Assembly (NCBI GenBank): GCA_032718475.1
Contig: JAUCBJ010002707.1
Span: 1 to 26,270 of the forward strand
Length of the DNA stretch: 26,270 nt
Source: Nemertoderma westbladi
Lineage: Eukaryota > Xenacoelomorpha > Nemertodermatida > Nemertodermatidae
Direction: 5' to 3'
Positions 1-9,532 of the stretch are shown in pieces. Numbering within the stretch: position 1 is the first letter of the stretch; each line of letters starts with the position of its first letter. The notes below the pieces were generated by a model. It was not told where the DNA came from, did no database searches, and worked only from the letters and a program-made list of their open reading frames with translations. Both the position numbers and the translations under genes were made by a program.

Positions 1-3
1 GCG

Positions 4-62
4 GCAATCCGTTCAGACCTAATAACAGCCAGACAACTATCCAGCCTACAAATTATCTAAAT
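4..62. repeat. Diverged direct repeat, copy 1
   Basis: A segment beginning GCAATCCGTTCAGAC and running through CAGCCTACAAATTATCT is matched, with several substitutions and small indels, by a second copy starting at 292 (GCAATTCGTTCAGAC, later CAGCCTACAAATTGTCT). The offset is 288 bp. The shared words GTTCAGAC, CAGACAAC and CAGCCTACAAATT are visible directly. It may be an old tandem duplication or two copies of a dispersed repeat cut by the window edge. Confidence 0.6.
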
Positions 63-291
63 AAAATTATACGCTACCCGTACAGACTTACACAAACAAA
101 GTACAGACTAAACGATGGCAGACCACTCTCAAGCCTAAATAAACCACAGGACATGCAGACTCCGAAATGATTAGGGAGTATGCGCTCTAACCCAGTAGTG
201 CGACTTATTCTTTAGTTGGGGGATTACCTTACAGCGTTCGCTGCCCCTACTGCCTAATCGTACTTAATCGGACAGGTGATCTACACACACT

Positions 292-350
292 GCAATTCGT
301 TCAGACTTAACAGCAATCAGACAACAGCTCAGCCTACAAATTGTCTGTAC
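292..350. repeat. Diverged direct repeat, copy 2
   Basis: Second copy of the segment at 4-62, in the same orientation. Similarity fades after about 350. No coding potential or RNA structure is evident in it. Confidence 0.6.
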
Positions 351-1555
351 AATCTGATCAGGCTTACACGCCTTCTGTTCAATACTGGCCTACAAATAAA
401 TAAAACTTGACAGAAATAAGTAAACCATATAAAGGAATAAGGGGTGATCAATCCCTAATCCCCTAAACAGCCTACCGGTATACAACAATCAAATCGAATA
501 ATACTAGTGTACTTATACGGAAGTACCGGTTAGAACAGTTAGGCCTACTGACCTACAGAATGTACCGGTTCAGGTTTACCGGTTGACCGGTACTTTCAAC
601 TTTATTGCTTACTGCAACAAAGAAGCTATATCCTTTAATGTTCGCGCTTTCAGACCTTTGGCAGTTTAACCCACCAAATTAAGATGTCTTCTAGATATTA
701 AATCAGTTTTTAGTCTATGACAAGTATTTGATTCACTACACTAGTCGAAACCAATCCGTGCGCGACCATTCACCCGTTGGATATTCCCGGGAGATTGGGT
801 TCGACGGTTTAATTTTATTGCTATGTAAGCCTAATGTATTATTCGACTGACAGTGCTATATAATCTCTGACAATATTATTCACCTTCGGTAATATTAACA
901 GTTCCTTTAGGACGTGGCGCTTTATCTACATAAACAGAGTTATGACTTAAACTACTCACAACGACATGGCTTAATTATAATTCACATATATGGCGCATTC
1001 TTTAGGAATGCTTCTTTAACAGACTCACTCATACACAATGCTGCACAATACTGCACACTAATCTGCCAATCTTCACGGATTTTAGTCACATATAAAAGGA
1101 ACACAGACTGACTCATGTAGGGTCTATCAAATAACATTAGATTCACTTCAAACCACTTTAACATAAGTCACAATCGTTTATCTGTAACCCTTCTCTCTTA
1201 CCTTCGGTATATCAAGAATATTGGGTTTCGGGGTTATTTATCGTTATTCCAAATATAATTATTCATCCACCATATTATGAAGAACTGACGGTAAATAGCA
1301 GTATAAAACAACAATGAAAACACTGATTGTTATGAGTTTGCAATGTTTCAGCAGTCAGTATGTATGATCAGTTAGCAGTGATTCCATGAGTCAGGTAATT
1401 AAAGGATATATGCCCTTTATAATTAAACCTACTAGTGTAAGACTAAAAACTGAAAACACGGAGGTGCCAAAGCCGGTTCTTAGGCTCTGGTCAAAAACAT
1501 AACACTGAACTACTGAGTTTCTGTATATACCTCCAACACAAAGACAACAAACGCT
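351..1555. other. Spacer without supported gene
   Basis: About 1.2 kb of AT-rich sequence with only short chance reading frames on either strand, none with recognisable motifs or low-complexity-free protein character. ACCGGT palindromes recur near 473-595. I see no RNA gene, no LTR and no recognisable transposon protein here. Confidence 0.5.
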
Positions 1556-1679
1556 CTGATTGGTCAACCTGAACAACGAGAGAACAGAGAAACAAAGAAA
1601 CGTCGACGTGGCAATATCAGCTGCTAGCCGTCGTCATGGTAGCGACACTGTTTTCAAGAGTATCGAGCTTTTACGTCAC
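1556..1679. promoter_or_regulatory. Promoter-like cluster: NF-Y box plus CRE-like site
   Basis: CTGATTGGTC at 1556-1565 is an inverted CCAAT (NF-Y type) box. TTACGTCAC at 1671-1679 is a CREB/ATF-like site. The DNA between them is richer in CpG than its surroundings (CGTCGACG, GCCGTCGTC). No TATA box or adjacent convincing ORF fixes a direction. Such short motifs occur by chance, so this is a suggestion from motif clustering only. Confidence 0.25.
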
Positions 1680-1690
1680 GGAATTACGGA

Positions 1691-1810
1691 TTATGTCCTC
1701 TAAAGTACAAATACAGAAGAAATAGCTCTTATGTCCGCTAAAACACCAGTACAGCAAGGACACGGCCTTTTTATGCCTGGTAAACCAACTACAGAGTACT
1801 TTACGGGAAA
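1691..1810. repeat. Degenerate ~40-bp tandem, three copies
   Basis: Three successive segments begin TTATGTCCTCTAAA (1691), TTATGTCCGCTAAAA (1729) and TTATGCCTGGTAAA (1771). Each continues through a variant of a CAnnTACAG-like stretch. Spacings are 38 and 42 bp. The similarity is visible but eroded, as expected of an old tandem duplication. Confidence 0.45.
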
Positions 1811-1871
1811 AATAAGGAAAAATAACCGGACAATTCAGTAAAAGCTTTTACAACGATAATTACCTCCGTTT

Positions 1872-1944
1872 CATATTGATTGTTACACAATCATGCACAC
1901 AATCATGCACACAATCATGCACACAATCAACCACAATCAATATG
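1872..1944. repeat. Hairpin enclosing a 12-bp tandem repeat
   Basis: A 12-bp unit, ACACAATCATGC, is repeated three times exactly from 1885 to 1920, with a fourth partial copy to 1929. It is bracketed by perfect 12-nt inverted arms, CATATTGATTGT (1872-1883) and ACAATCAATATG (1933-1944). The whole can fold as a stem with the tandem repeat as its loop. The loop sequence is nearly free of G on the plus strand. Confidence 0.7.
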
Positions 1945-2878
1945 ATACCCCCCCGGTGACGTGGGCGAAAGAATATCTTAACAAACAGTCACCTCCGTTT
2001 CCTACATTCTGTAGGCCTATATTTATTTCTACTGTATTCCCGACTTAAGGAGAGTGCATTGCCGCCTGTAGGGTATAAACTTTCATGTTTCTACATAGAA
2101 GCCCAACATTCGTTCGTTAGTTAGTTATTAGCTTCAGATTGGTCGTTTCAACCATCATACACTGCTTCTGCATTTTTGCCATACAAATTTAATTGTTCAC
2201 TCTAGCGCTAGTCGGCCTTAAAGAATTTAAATTTAATTGTTGTCATGAATATTTGTAACATGTAGTAAATGTGAGTTCATTTACAGTACCGGTACAACCC
2301 ATTCACCAATTCAATCTGCGTTTATAAGAAATTCTATTTGGTAATTCTAAAAATTAATGTACCGTGAAATAGTCCACTGGAATTTTAGGTCAGGTTAGAA
2401 AAAAATCTTTAGAGATTTAGAGGCGGTTAATTGTTTTATCACAAATAACGGTTTTCACTCATTTTAATCAATTTTTTCACTAAATAATCAACACTATGTT
2501 AATTAACTTTTTCATTAATTTTAATAAATTTTTACTAAAAATAGTCAACACTGTATTAAATTATTTTTACATTATTTTTAATACTTCCCACAAAACTCAT
2601 CGGATTTTATTATATTTTATCATGCATCATAATACATTTAAACATTCATACCATTTGATTTATGGCGCGTTTAAAACCTACAACCAGTAAGTATTCCTAC
2701 CGGTGGTACCATGAACAACAACCCCTCACTGCAATACATTGTATTTCCAATTTTATCATATTGACATAGACCCGAGATCAATATATTTACCGCGCGAGCG
2801 CAGCAAGTAAGTCATTAAGGTTGATCGAGGGACGTGAAGATAATATACTGGTATAGATAGTGAAATTTAGCTTAAATA
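1945..2878. other. AT-rich spacer
   Basis: No gene is supported. A run of T/A-rich sequence spans roughly 2450-2690; the longest reading frame in it (64 codons) is Phe/Asn/Ile-rich, as expected from composition. An ACCTCCGTTTC word at 1862-1872 recurs at 1991-2001. ACAGTACCGGTACAACC near 2284 contains the palindrome GTACCGGTAC seen elsewhere in the window. Confidence 0.5.
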
Positions 2879-3085
2879 CCGACGAGCTTGGTGGATACCA
2901 GTACCGACGAGCTTGGTGGATACCAGTACCGACGAGCTTGGTGGATACCAGTACCGACGAGCTTGGTGGATACCAGTACCGACGAGCTTGGTGGATACCA
3001 GTACCGACGAGCTTGGTGGATACCAGTACCGACGAGCTTGGTGGATACCAGTACCGACGAGCTTGGTGGATACCAGTACCGACGA
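2879..3085. repeat. Perfect 25-bp minisatellite, 8 copies
   Basis: The 25-bp unit (starts CCGACGAGCTTGGTGG, ends ATACCAGTA) is repeated eight times without a visible mismatch, then a 7-nt partial CCGACGA closes the array. Because 25 is not a multiple of three, each frame steps through all three phases every 75 bp. The unit has no stop in any phase on either strand, so reading frames open through it on both strands. These are composition artefacts, not evidence of protein. The perfect identity suggests recent expansion. Confidence 0.95.
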
Positions 3086-4289
3086 CCGACACAAGATTAC
3101 AAGTATTTCACGCTGCTTGCAGATAAAAAATACTTGAGTTTGCTTTTTTGACGATTCGTGTTCTATTATTGTTATTATTTTATTGACAAATACTTCAATA
3201 TTAACTTCTTATAAATCCATACCGATAAATTTACACATACCAAATTTACGAGACCTAGAATAACTGTGAAGAGGAAACAAAGTTAACAGTATTAATTCTA
3301 AACAACTACAATTAAATAAAATAGAAGAGCATTAATTTCTTGGGAAATTTCTAATCAATAACAAAATCTAACTATCTGATAGCATCAATATTACTAAAGA
3401 TGTGATTGGTTCTGGCGACTGCGGGTTTTTCACAAGTACACAAGCATTCGTGGGGATTTCATTCTTACACGAAGTCTAGTTGAGCATTATTTCGTGGCAG
3501 TAGGGCGGGCTACACATAGTGGACCTGGACACTCCTACAAAATTTCATATTAATTTGATGCTTGGTCCTGTAATTATAGCTACTTCTAGGATTGTTACAA
3601 TTCTCAAGTATTGTTGCAATTCTGTTTTCACAATAATTATTACTGTCAACTACTTTAAGTACTGATATTACGATGTTAAAATATGCACAAAATATTGGTA
3701 ATTTTAAATGTGAGTATTTATTAATTCTAGGTTGCGCTCAATTTGATATTCTAGTTGCGAATAAATTCTTAGAGAATCAACAAAGGTACAACTTTTTGTG
3801 GACAGTTTAACAGCAGCAAGGAAGGAGGACTTCTTACTGAATGAACGGATAAGGCTACCTAGCAGCGTGATATTTCCAGCAAACATAAAGACATAATAGC
3901 CAGCTACGTGTTCATCATTATCTTTTGTTTGAAGAGACGCGGGTTACCACTGTTAGCAAACGGACATTAATTAGCATGGAATATGTCGGAGACACCTGAT
4001 ATTTGTAAGAAGATGAGCCTTAAACAGGAAGTTGCAGCTCATTAAATCCTGGTTCTTTGTCAGAGGTACTGATGTAGGATTGGTTACATGAGATTATAAA
4101 GTCGCTAAACTGTTTCCATTCTTCTCATTTGAAAAATATTAAAAAAAGTTTAATCTTCATAATAACCTTATATGATGTAACAAATGATAGTATTTGTAAC
4201 AGGAAATTGTCACATATATCTTCCTAATTATAAGAAGATCATAATTTATCAAGTTTATTCTGGATGCGTTATTGGAAATAAATAACAGA
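3086..4289. other. Region upstream of the receptor exon
   Basis: About 1.2 kb of AT-rich sequence leading up to the receptor start codon. It presumably holds the 5' leader or promoter of that gene if the exon at 4290 is the first. I could not identify a TATA box, initiator or clear upstream splice acceptor with confidence. No other coding region is supported. Confidence 0.4.
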
Positions 4290-5046
4290 ATGGCTATGTT
4301 TATCATGATGTTCACGTATTGGAGGATGCTATTGATTTATAGTTTAATTAACTCCATCAAACTATCAGCTTCACAATACAAATGTACATTGTACCCTCTG
4401 CTCCCAGATGGTGAGCACCTAGACAACCTACCCTATTCGCGAAATAAAGTATACCCAGCTCTCCAGGTTGCTGTGGAATCTGCTAAAGAAATACTAGACC
4501 CTGGTGTGGTCCAATTCGTGCTGGAGGAATCTCGCAATACAAACTGCTCATCCGTAACCGCTCCTATTGAGGCTATTGAATGCTATTCGGAGAATAAATA
4601 CCGCGACAAGAACGTATCTATGGCAGTGTTTGTGGGGCCCGGATGCACTCATGCTGCCAGTCCTACTGCCAAATACTCCGGGATCTGGGAAATTGTCGTA
4701 CTAACTGGAGGTTTCTTGTATGAGATCGCTGAACGGCTTGAATCTTATCCCACAACTACCCGCTTTGCCGGGCCTCTCGCTAAAGCCTTCAATATTATCG
4801 AATTGTTATTCAAAAAGTTTAACTGGAAACAAAATAAAGCAATGCTCATATATAAAAACCCTGGACGCGGAGGCCAAGTTGAAGACTTCGATGTTTTTAC
4901 GAGTTCGACAATGTGGCGGGTATTCTTTAAGGATTATTTAGGATTATCACTGGAGTACACAATCGAGTTAACTAGCGACGGGGTCACTCCACTAAATACC
5001 AAGCTCATTGATGACAATTTGGAAATAATAATCAATAGAGCTCGAG
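4290..5046 (+). CDS. Receptor guanylate cyclase / natriuretic peptide receptor-like ectodomain, first coding exon (partial)
   Basis: This exon encodes about 252 residues of an extracellular ligand-binding region of the ANF-receptor (periplasmic-binding-like) family, the fold used by natriuretic peptide receptors and membrane guanylate cyclases. The ATG at 4290 opens a hydrophobic signal peptide (MFIMMFTYWRMLLIYSLI) ending near SAS/QYKC. Mature-region hallmarks follow: a Cys soon after the N-terminus, LPDG, VYPALQVAVESAKE, a second Cys in NTNC, the loop VFVGPGCTHAASP (the GPGC signature), WEIVVLTGG, a TTRFAGP-like stretch, and FNWKQNKAMLIY. A GTAAGT donor follows base 5046, leaving a phase-1 junction; the apparent stop downstream lies in the intron. 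No transmembrane, kinase-homology or cyclase domain is in this exon, so a clearance-type or full cyclase receptor cannot be distinguished. The frame is also open upstream to a non-ATG codon, but ATG plus signal peptide decides the start. Confidence 0.85.
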
Positions 5047-5052
5047 GTAAGT
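5047..5052 (+). other. 5' splice donor of the receptor exon
   Basis: CGAG|GTAAGT matches the spliceosomal donor consensus. Protein similarity to the ANF-receptor family ends at this point, after ...INRAR, and the downstream codons turn into low-complexity AT-rich translation. The intron phase is 1. Confidence 0.8.
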
Positions 5053-6120
5053 TAAGTACCATTTATTTCAATATTAATTGATTAATTTTAATTTTAAGTA
5101 TTTAAAGGGATGCTTGAGGAGCTCTATAATATACAATAGACAACAAAGTCATGATATTCATGATGTTATGCCAAGATGGTATAATATTATGAGCTATTAT
5201 TTCGGCATGCAGTAGTGGCGTCAGCATTACACATCTTGATATACTAAATCGGCATGTCATACGTTATTGACTACAGCTTTTCCACATGAGTATTAATTAA
5301 TAATTAATTAATAATAATTAATAATTAAATAATTAATAATAATTAATAATTTGGTACCAATTAACAAGAAGGGCAACCGAACACTCGTGGGAACTTTACA
5401 TGGAAACTCGATTGCTACAATCTATACAATATAATTATACTGAATCGCATCTCAAAGATCTTGTTGAGAAATTGCTACGTGGGATTCAGAATAGTTTCAG
5501 TAAATAATGGGGTCCTTGGTCGTGGGATCATGAGTCACGTCACGATCAGGCTCTGAGAAGGATAATTGAAGGTATATATAATATGCCTAAAACATTCTCC
5601 TATTCATAGACAGTCGCATTTTCCGAGTCAATGGCGCAAAATGACCGCAAGTGCATAATAAATTTTAATGGGTTTGAAAACTGGTTGAATTTAATTAAAA
5701 AGAGAAAGGGAAATGAGCAGGTTACAGTGGCGGTGTTTTCTAACCAAAAAAATAAACTAGACATAATCTCACTTGTGGTCAATTTTCGCTGAACATGACT
5801 ATTTTCATTCTCGGTCAATGTGCACCACTATCTGCATTTTCCATAACATGAGCTGCAACTTGAAAGTTGTATGTTAGAAGCTCAAGCTTAAGCGATTTCA
5901 CCAAGTCTTGGTCTAGGTGAGCCAAGACTTGACAATGAGTAATAATGTAATATATAATTTATGTAATTTAATGCAATGTAATTTCTTCGCACTTAATAAA
6001 AAATAAAATAAAATATATAATATATAAAATAATAATATAAATATTAAAAATATATATGATATTCGAATATAGTTAAATAACTCTGGAATATTGTTACTGC
6101 TGTACTGCTGTACTGTACCG
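5053..6120. other. Putative intron start / AT-rich spacer
   Basis: AT-rich non-coding DNA after the donor. It holds a TAAT/TAATTAA simple-sequence block at about 5290-5350 and an A/T-only-like block at about 5990-6060. No coding exon similar to the rest of a receptor guanylate cyclase is recognisable here. Confidence 0.55.
5290..5350. repeat. TAATTAA-type simple sequence
   Basis: About 60 bp made almost entirely of AATTAATAA permutations, with no G or C until GGTACC at its end. It is typical microsatellite-like low-complexity DNA. Confidence 0.8.
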
Positions 6121-6226
6121 CATATCATAGGCCTATTGAGTAATTGCATTGCTGTATTGACTATTTTGGTGTTTGCCGGTCTACTAGCTATTGATCGATC
6201 TGGCACACTTAAGCCAGTTCGCTTCG

Positions 6227-7318
6227 ATGGGGGAGAGCAATGTAATCCTTGACCATGTCCTCTGCTTTGCTTGGCAGAGAGTGCATAAAGGCGCTGTTTT
6301 TGACGATGTTGTCGACTCCATGACCTGCTGGCCCTCGTTTAAAACGCCGGACATCGAAAACGCGAGATCATCCGTTCTATCACTCATTTCCGATAGAGAT
6401 GTGACTAAGAAATTTGCTACGAAATACAATGGTGATAATAAGCGCAAAAAATATATTTGCGATATCCTCTCGATTTTTGAACTCCAAGCATTTAAGAACC
6501 TCGATCCTCGCCCTCAATTTGTAGTGGAGGACTTTACTCTTCTGCCGCCAGTTAACCCAGCAGCTTCTACCTTATCGCAGCTAGTGCAGGAAATGGGGGC
6601 GCTCAAAGACCGCGTTGCCTGCCTTGAGCATGGCAATAAAGTGATGGTTAGTTCCCGTTCCTTTGCCGAGGTTTCAACTCCGGCTCCCGTTGGCAACCAG
6701 ACCTCGCTTGGCCCCGATTCCAGTTCGAATCAATCACGTAACAGGCGGCAGCCGCCGAAACAAGTTAAGATGGTAAACCGAGATCTATCGAATGGAGCAC
6801 CTGCACACCAACCAGCACCGATCGATGACACTCAGGAAATTATAACGGTGGAAGACACGGGTACTGACGACGGGATGACAACAGTTGGCCGTAATGGTCG
6901 ACCTCTACGTTTCACCTCTCGCCCCCAGCCCCAGCCACACCGTCCAAAGGCAGTTATAGGCACCGGTACTACACCGGGGCTTAAATCGGTACCCCGTCGA
7001 TCCTACATTTTCGTTTCCCGTTTGGACTTAGGTGAATCAACTGAACGACTGTGTCAATTCGTTAAATCTGCATTCGAGGTTGATGTAACCTGTGATGAAG
7101 TGCAGACAAGGGCCACTGAGTATAAATCGTTCAAGCTTGGCTGCTCGCATGAAACCGCAGCAATTCTAAAGGATGAAGGTAATTGCGGGAAGTGGCCATC
7201 CGGCATGGTTATCCGAGAATGGACTGGCGGCCACAGAAATCCTTCCGTCCCTGCCAAGCTTCCGCCGATATCTTTGTCTACTGCTGGGGTCGCTGGCGAA
7301 GCATCTAACACTCAATAA
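6227..7318 (+). CDS. LINE ORF1 protein (RNA-binding / nucleocapsid-like)
   Basis: About 363 residues from the first in-frame ATG; a stop lies upstream at 6185. The N-terminal third is globular with no family I can name. A short amphipathic stretch, LSQLVQEMGALKDRVACLE (around residue 110-130), looks like a coiled-coil or trimerisation segment. A long Pro/Ser/Gln/Arg-rich basic linker follows. The C-terminal block starts near YIFVSRLDLGESTE, contains EYKSFKLGCSHE and ends near WPSGMVIREW. This is the small RNA-binding-like fold common at the end of LINE ORF1 proteins. It would package element RNA as an RNP chaperone. It ends with TAA, and ORF2 begins 3 nt later in the same frame. Family assignment is from general pattern, not a search. 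Confidence 0.75.
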   Translation: MGESNVILDHVLCFAWQRVHKGAVFDDVVDSMTCWPSFKTPDIENARSSVLSLISDRDVTKKFATKYNGDNKRKKYICDILSIFELQAFKNLDPRPQFVVEDFTLLPPVNPAASTLSQLVQEMGALKDRVACLEHGNKVMVSSRSFAEVSTPAPVGNQTSLGPDSSSNQSRNRRQPPKQVKMVNRDLSNGAPAHQPAPIDDTQEIITVEDTGTDDGMTTVGRNGRPLRFTSRPQPQPHRPKAVIGTGTTPGLKSVPRRSYIFVSRLDLGESTERLCQFVKSAFEVDVTCDEVQTRATEYKSFKLGCSHETAAILKDEGNCGKWPSGMVIREWTGGHRNPSVPAKLPPISLSTAGVAGEASNTQ

Positions 7319-7321
7319 TCA

Positions 7322-9532
7322 ATGCGAATCGCGACCTATAACACAAACTCCGTTCGGACTCTATCAAGTAGATACGTGATTTCTGAACTCGCGAAGGCTA
7401 ACGATATAATTTTATTACAAGAAACTCTCCTTACCAAACAGGACTTGGGGATTCTCGATACGCTATCCATTAATCATTACGGGCGAGGCTCCTCTCCTGT
7501 TGACTTGGAATCCGATATCCTTATCGGAAGGCCACACGGTGGCCTCGGAGTCCTATGGAATAAAAGCTTCGGTGATGATTGTATTGAAATTGTTGATAAA
7601 TCTGACCCTCGTCTAATGATAATTAAAGTTACTCCGCCTGGTACCGGTGAGGAGTTTTATATAATTAATGCATACTTACCTTATGAGTGTGCCGATAACG
7701 CTGACGATTATCTCGATTATTTAGCCAAGATAGTTACCATTGCGGAGACTCTAGATAACAATAATGTATGCATACTAGGGGATCTCAACGCTCACCCAAG
7801 TCGTCCATTTTTTCGTGAGCTCTCTAATACCTGTATGGAGTCAGGTCTCATGATACTGGACACACTCATGTTACCCTCGGAATCATTTACCTTCGTTGGA
7901 GCAGCCCAAGGATCTACTTCATGGCTGGATCACTGCGTCTGCACCGGGTCGATGAAACATAGAATAACAGATATAGTAATAAACTACTCACTAGTATTCG
8001 ATGACCATTTACCAATGTGTGTTGAAATAAACTGTGAACGTATCATCCCCCTGGACAAACTGGAGCCGTCGATTCCGATTCCATTTACTCGACCACTCTG
8101 GAACTCAGCATCAGCGTTTAAACTCGGCTACTACTCAGCTTCTACCGACACCGAACTGGCTAAAATTATTATACCACATGAAGCCCTATCCTGTAGGGAC
8201 CCATCTTGCAATAATCCAACTCATAAGGGTGAGTTAAACTCGTTATATAATGGAGTTGTGTCTGCTCTACATTCATCAGTAACGGGTAATATCCCAGTTA
8301 GTATCCCGAAACCTGCCTGTAGTCCAACCCAAACATCTGTTCCTGGGTGGAATGACCAGGTGAGCCACCTCCATCGCATGGCCCGCTGTAGTTTCCTCGA
8401 CTGGCGTGCGAACGGTAGCCCCCGGAACGGCCCACTGTTCCACTTAATGTGCTCAACGAGGGCACAATTTAAACGTCAGCTGCGCCTTATTAAACGTACC
8501 TCCGAAACAATTCGCTGCGATAAGTTAGCGGAAGGCCTATTGGATAAAAACTGTTATAAGTTCTGGCAAAATGTCAAGAAGGACAACACGATAAAGTCCC
8601 CTCCAGCGACTACAATCGGTGGAGCATCTGGCACTCAGAACATTGCTAACATGTGGGAACTCCATTATCGCACTATATTTAATTCGGCAACAACTCCGGT
8701 GCCCGCGCCCCCTGCGGCTTCGGTGCCCACCTGGATGCCCCCTGCAGCTTCGGTGCCCACCTGGGTGCCCCCCTCGACTTCGCTTCCCACCTCGGCGCCC
8801 CCTGCGGCTTCGGTGCCCACCTGGGCGCCCCCTGCGGCTTCGGTGCCCACCTGGGCGCCCCCTGCGGCTTCGGTGCCCACCTGGGCGCCCCCTGCGGCTT
8901 CGGTGCCCACCTGGGCGCCCCCTGCGGCTTTGGTGCCCACCTGGGTGCCCCCCTCGACTTCGCTTCCCACCTCGGCGCCCCCTGCGGCTTCGGTGCCCAC
9001 CTGGGAGCCCCCTGCGGCTTCGGTGCCCACCTGGGCGCCCCCTGCGGCTTCGGTGCCCACCTGGGCGCCCCCTGCGGCTTCGGTGCCCACCTGGGCGCCC
9101 CCTGCGGATTCAGAACCCACCTGGGCGCCCCCCTCGACTTCGGTGCCCACCGGGACGCCCCCATCGGGTTCAGTGCCCCCGCCTGCGCCCACTTCGGCTT
9201 CGATACCAACCTCAACCTGGGCGAATCCGCTGGGTGCGGTTCCCACCTGGCTGCCCACTTCGACATCGGAGCCCCCTTCGGTGTCTCCGACGGTTACCAC
9301 ACCATCGCTGGTGCCCCCTACGGTGCCCCCAACGATACCTAATTCCGATCCGCATGTGCACCCTTCAGTACCTCCACCGATAGCTGAGGCAGTGTACTTA
9401 AAAGAGATTCTCTTTTCCGAGGATATGGTAGTTTCGCCAAACGAAATTGCTGAGCTCATTCGGAAGTTGGATAGAAATAAAGCGTCCGGTCCTGACAACC
9501 TAACCGCGGAACATATTTTTTTATGCCAGTAA
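7322..9532 (+). CDS. LINE ORF2, N-terminal part: endonuclease plus proline-rich linker, truncated by frameshift
   Basis: This frame encodes an exonuclease-endonuclease-phosphatase domain (residues about 1-235) that nicks the genomic target for target-primed reverse transcription. Catalytic signatures are intact: YNTNSVR at the N-terminus, LLQET (Glu at about 34), [15 protein letters not shown] (Asp154, Asn156), SWLDH (Asp at about 203) and DDHLPM (about 227-232). A Cys/His-containing segment follows near [13 protein letters not shown], then a helical region typical of the EN-RT spacer. Next come about 200 residues of Pro/Ala/Ser/Thr repeats. The frame then resumes reverse-transcriptase-type sequence ([26 protein letters not shown]) and stops at 9530 just after a run of seven Ts. 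The domain continues one frame over, so the protein as written lacks the RT core. Confidence 0.85.
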   Translation: MRIATYNTNSVRTLSSRYVISELAKANDIILLQETLLTKQDLGILDTLSINHYGRGSSPVDLESDILIGRPHGGLGVLWNKSFGDDCIEIVDKSDPRLMIIKVTPPGTGEEFYIINAYLPYECADNADDYLDYLAKIVTIAETLDNNNVCILGDLNAHPSRPFFRELSNTCMESGLMILDTLMLPSESFTFVGAAQGSTSWLDHCVCTGSMKHRITDIVINYSLVFDDHLPMCVEINCERIIPLDKLEPSIPIPFTRPLWNSASAFKLGYYSASTDTELAKIIIPHEALSCRDPSCNNPTHKGELNSLYNGVVSALHSSVTGNIPVSIPKPACSPTQTSVPGWNDQVSHLHRMARCSFLDWRANGSPRNGPLFHLMCSTRAQFKRQLRLIKRTSETIRCDKLAEGLLDKNCYKFWQNVKKDNTIKSPPATTIGGASGTQNIANMWELHYRTIFNSATTPVPAPPAASVPTWMPPAASVPTWVPPSTSLPTSAPPAASVPTWAPPAASVPTWAPPAASVPTWAPPAASVPTWAPPAALVPTWVPPSTSLPTSAPPAASVPTWEPPAASVPTWAPPAASVPTWAPPAASVPTWAPPADSEPTWAPPSTSVPTGTPPSGSVPPPAPTSASIPTSTWANPLGAVPTWLPTSTSEPPSVSPTVTTPSLVPPTVPPTIPNSDPHVHPSVPPPIAEAVYLKEILFSEDMVVSPNEIAELIRKLDRNKASGPDNLTAEHIFLCQ
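8700..9180 (+). repeat. In-frame 30-bp minisatellite in LINE ORF2
   Basis: About 16 tandem 30-bp units each encode a decapeptide of the form [10 protein letters not shown], with variants such as [10 protein letters not shown] and [10 protein letters not shown]. The [10 protein letters not shown] variant recurs exactly six units (180 bp) apart, showing that a six-unit block was itself duplicated. The units are strikingly GC-rich compared with the rest of the window. They stay in frame throughout, and the array lies between the endonuclease and the reverse transcriptase. Downstream to about 9330 the sequence remains Pro/Ser/Thr-rich but irregular. Confidence 0.92.
9516..9522 (+). other. Frameshift point in ORF2 (run of seven T)
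   Basis: Endonuclease-frame translation is RT-like up to the T run and then hits a stop at 9530. The next frame is open from 9504 and gives a natural RT continuation immediately after the run. One extra T in the homopolymer explains the break. It could be a mutation of this copy, a sequencing or assembly error, or less likely a programmed shift. Confidence 0.8.

Noticed and set aside
2496-2690. 64-codon Phe/Asn/Ile-rich frame
   Set aside because: The amino-acid content matches AT-rich noncoding translation; there is no other support.
2787-3151. Overlapping 74-101 codon frames on both strands across the 25-bp minisatellite
   Set aside because: The repeat unit lacks stops in every frame, so these translations are forced by the DNA repeat. 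They have no independent coding evidence.
6184-6447. Minus-strand frame opposite ORF1, and similar minus frames at 6514-6696 and 7054-7311
   Set aside because: They are antisense shadows of the LINE ORF1 with no motifs.
8619-9498. Arg/Pro-rich and Gly-rich frames on both strands across the ORF2 linker
   Set aside because: They are shadow frames of the 30-bp in-frame minisatellite. The frame carrying [10 protein letters not shown] connects intact endonuclease and RT sequence and is the real one.
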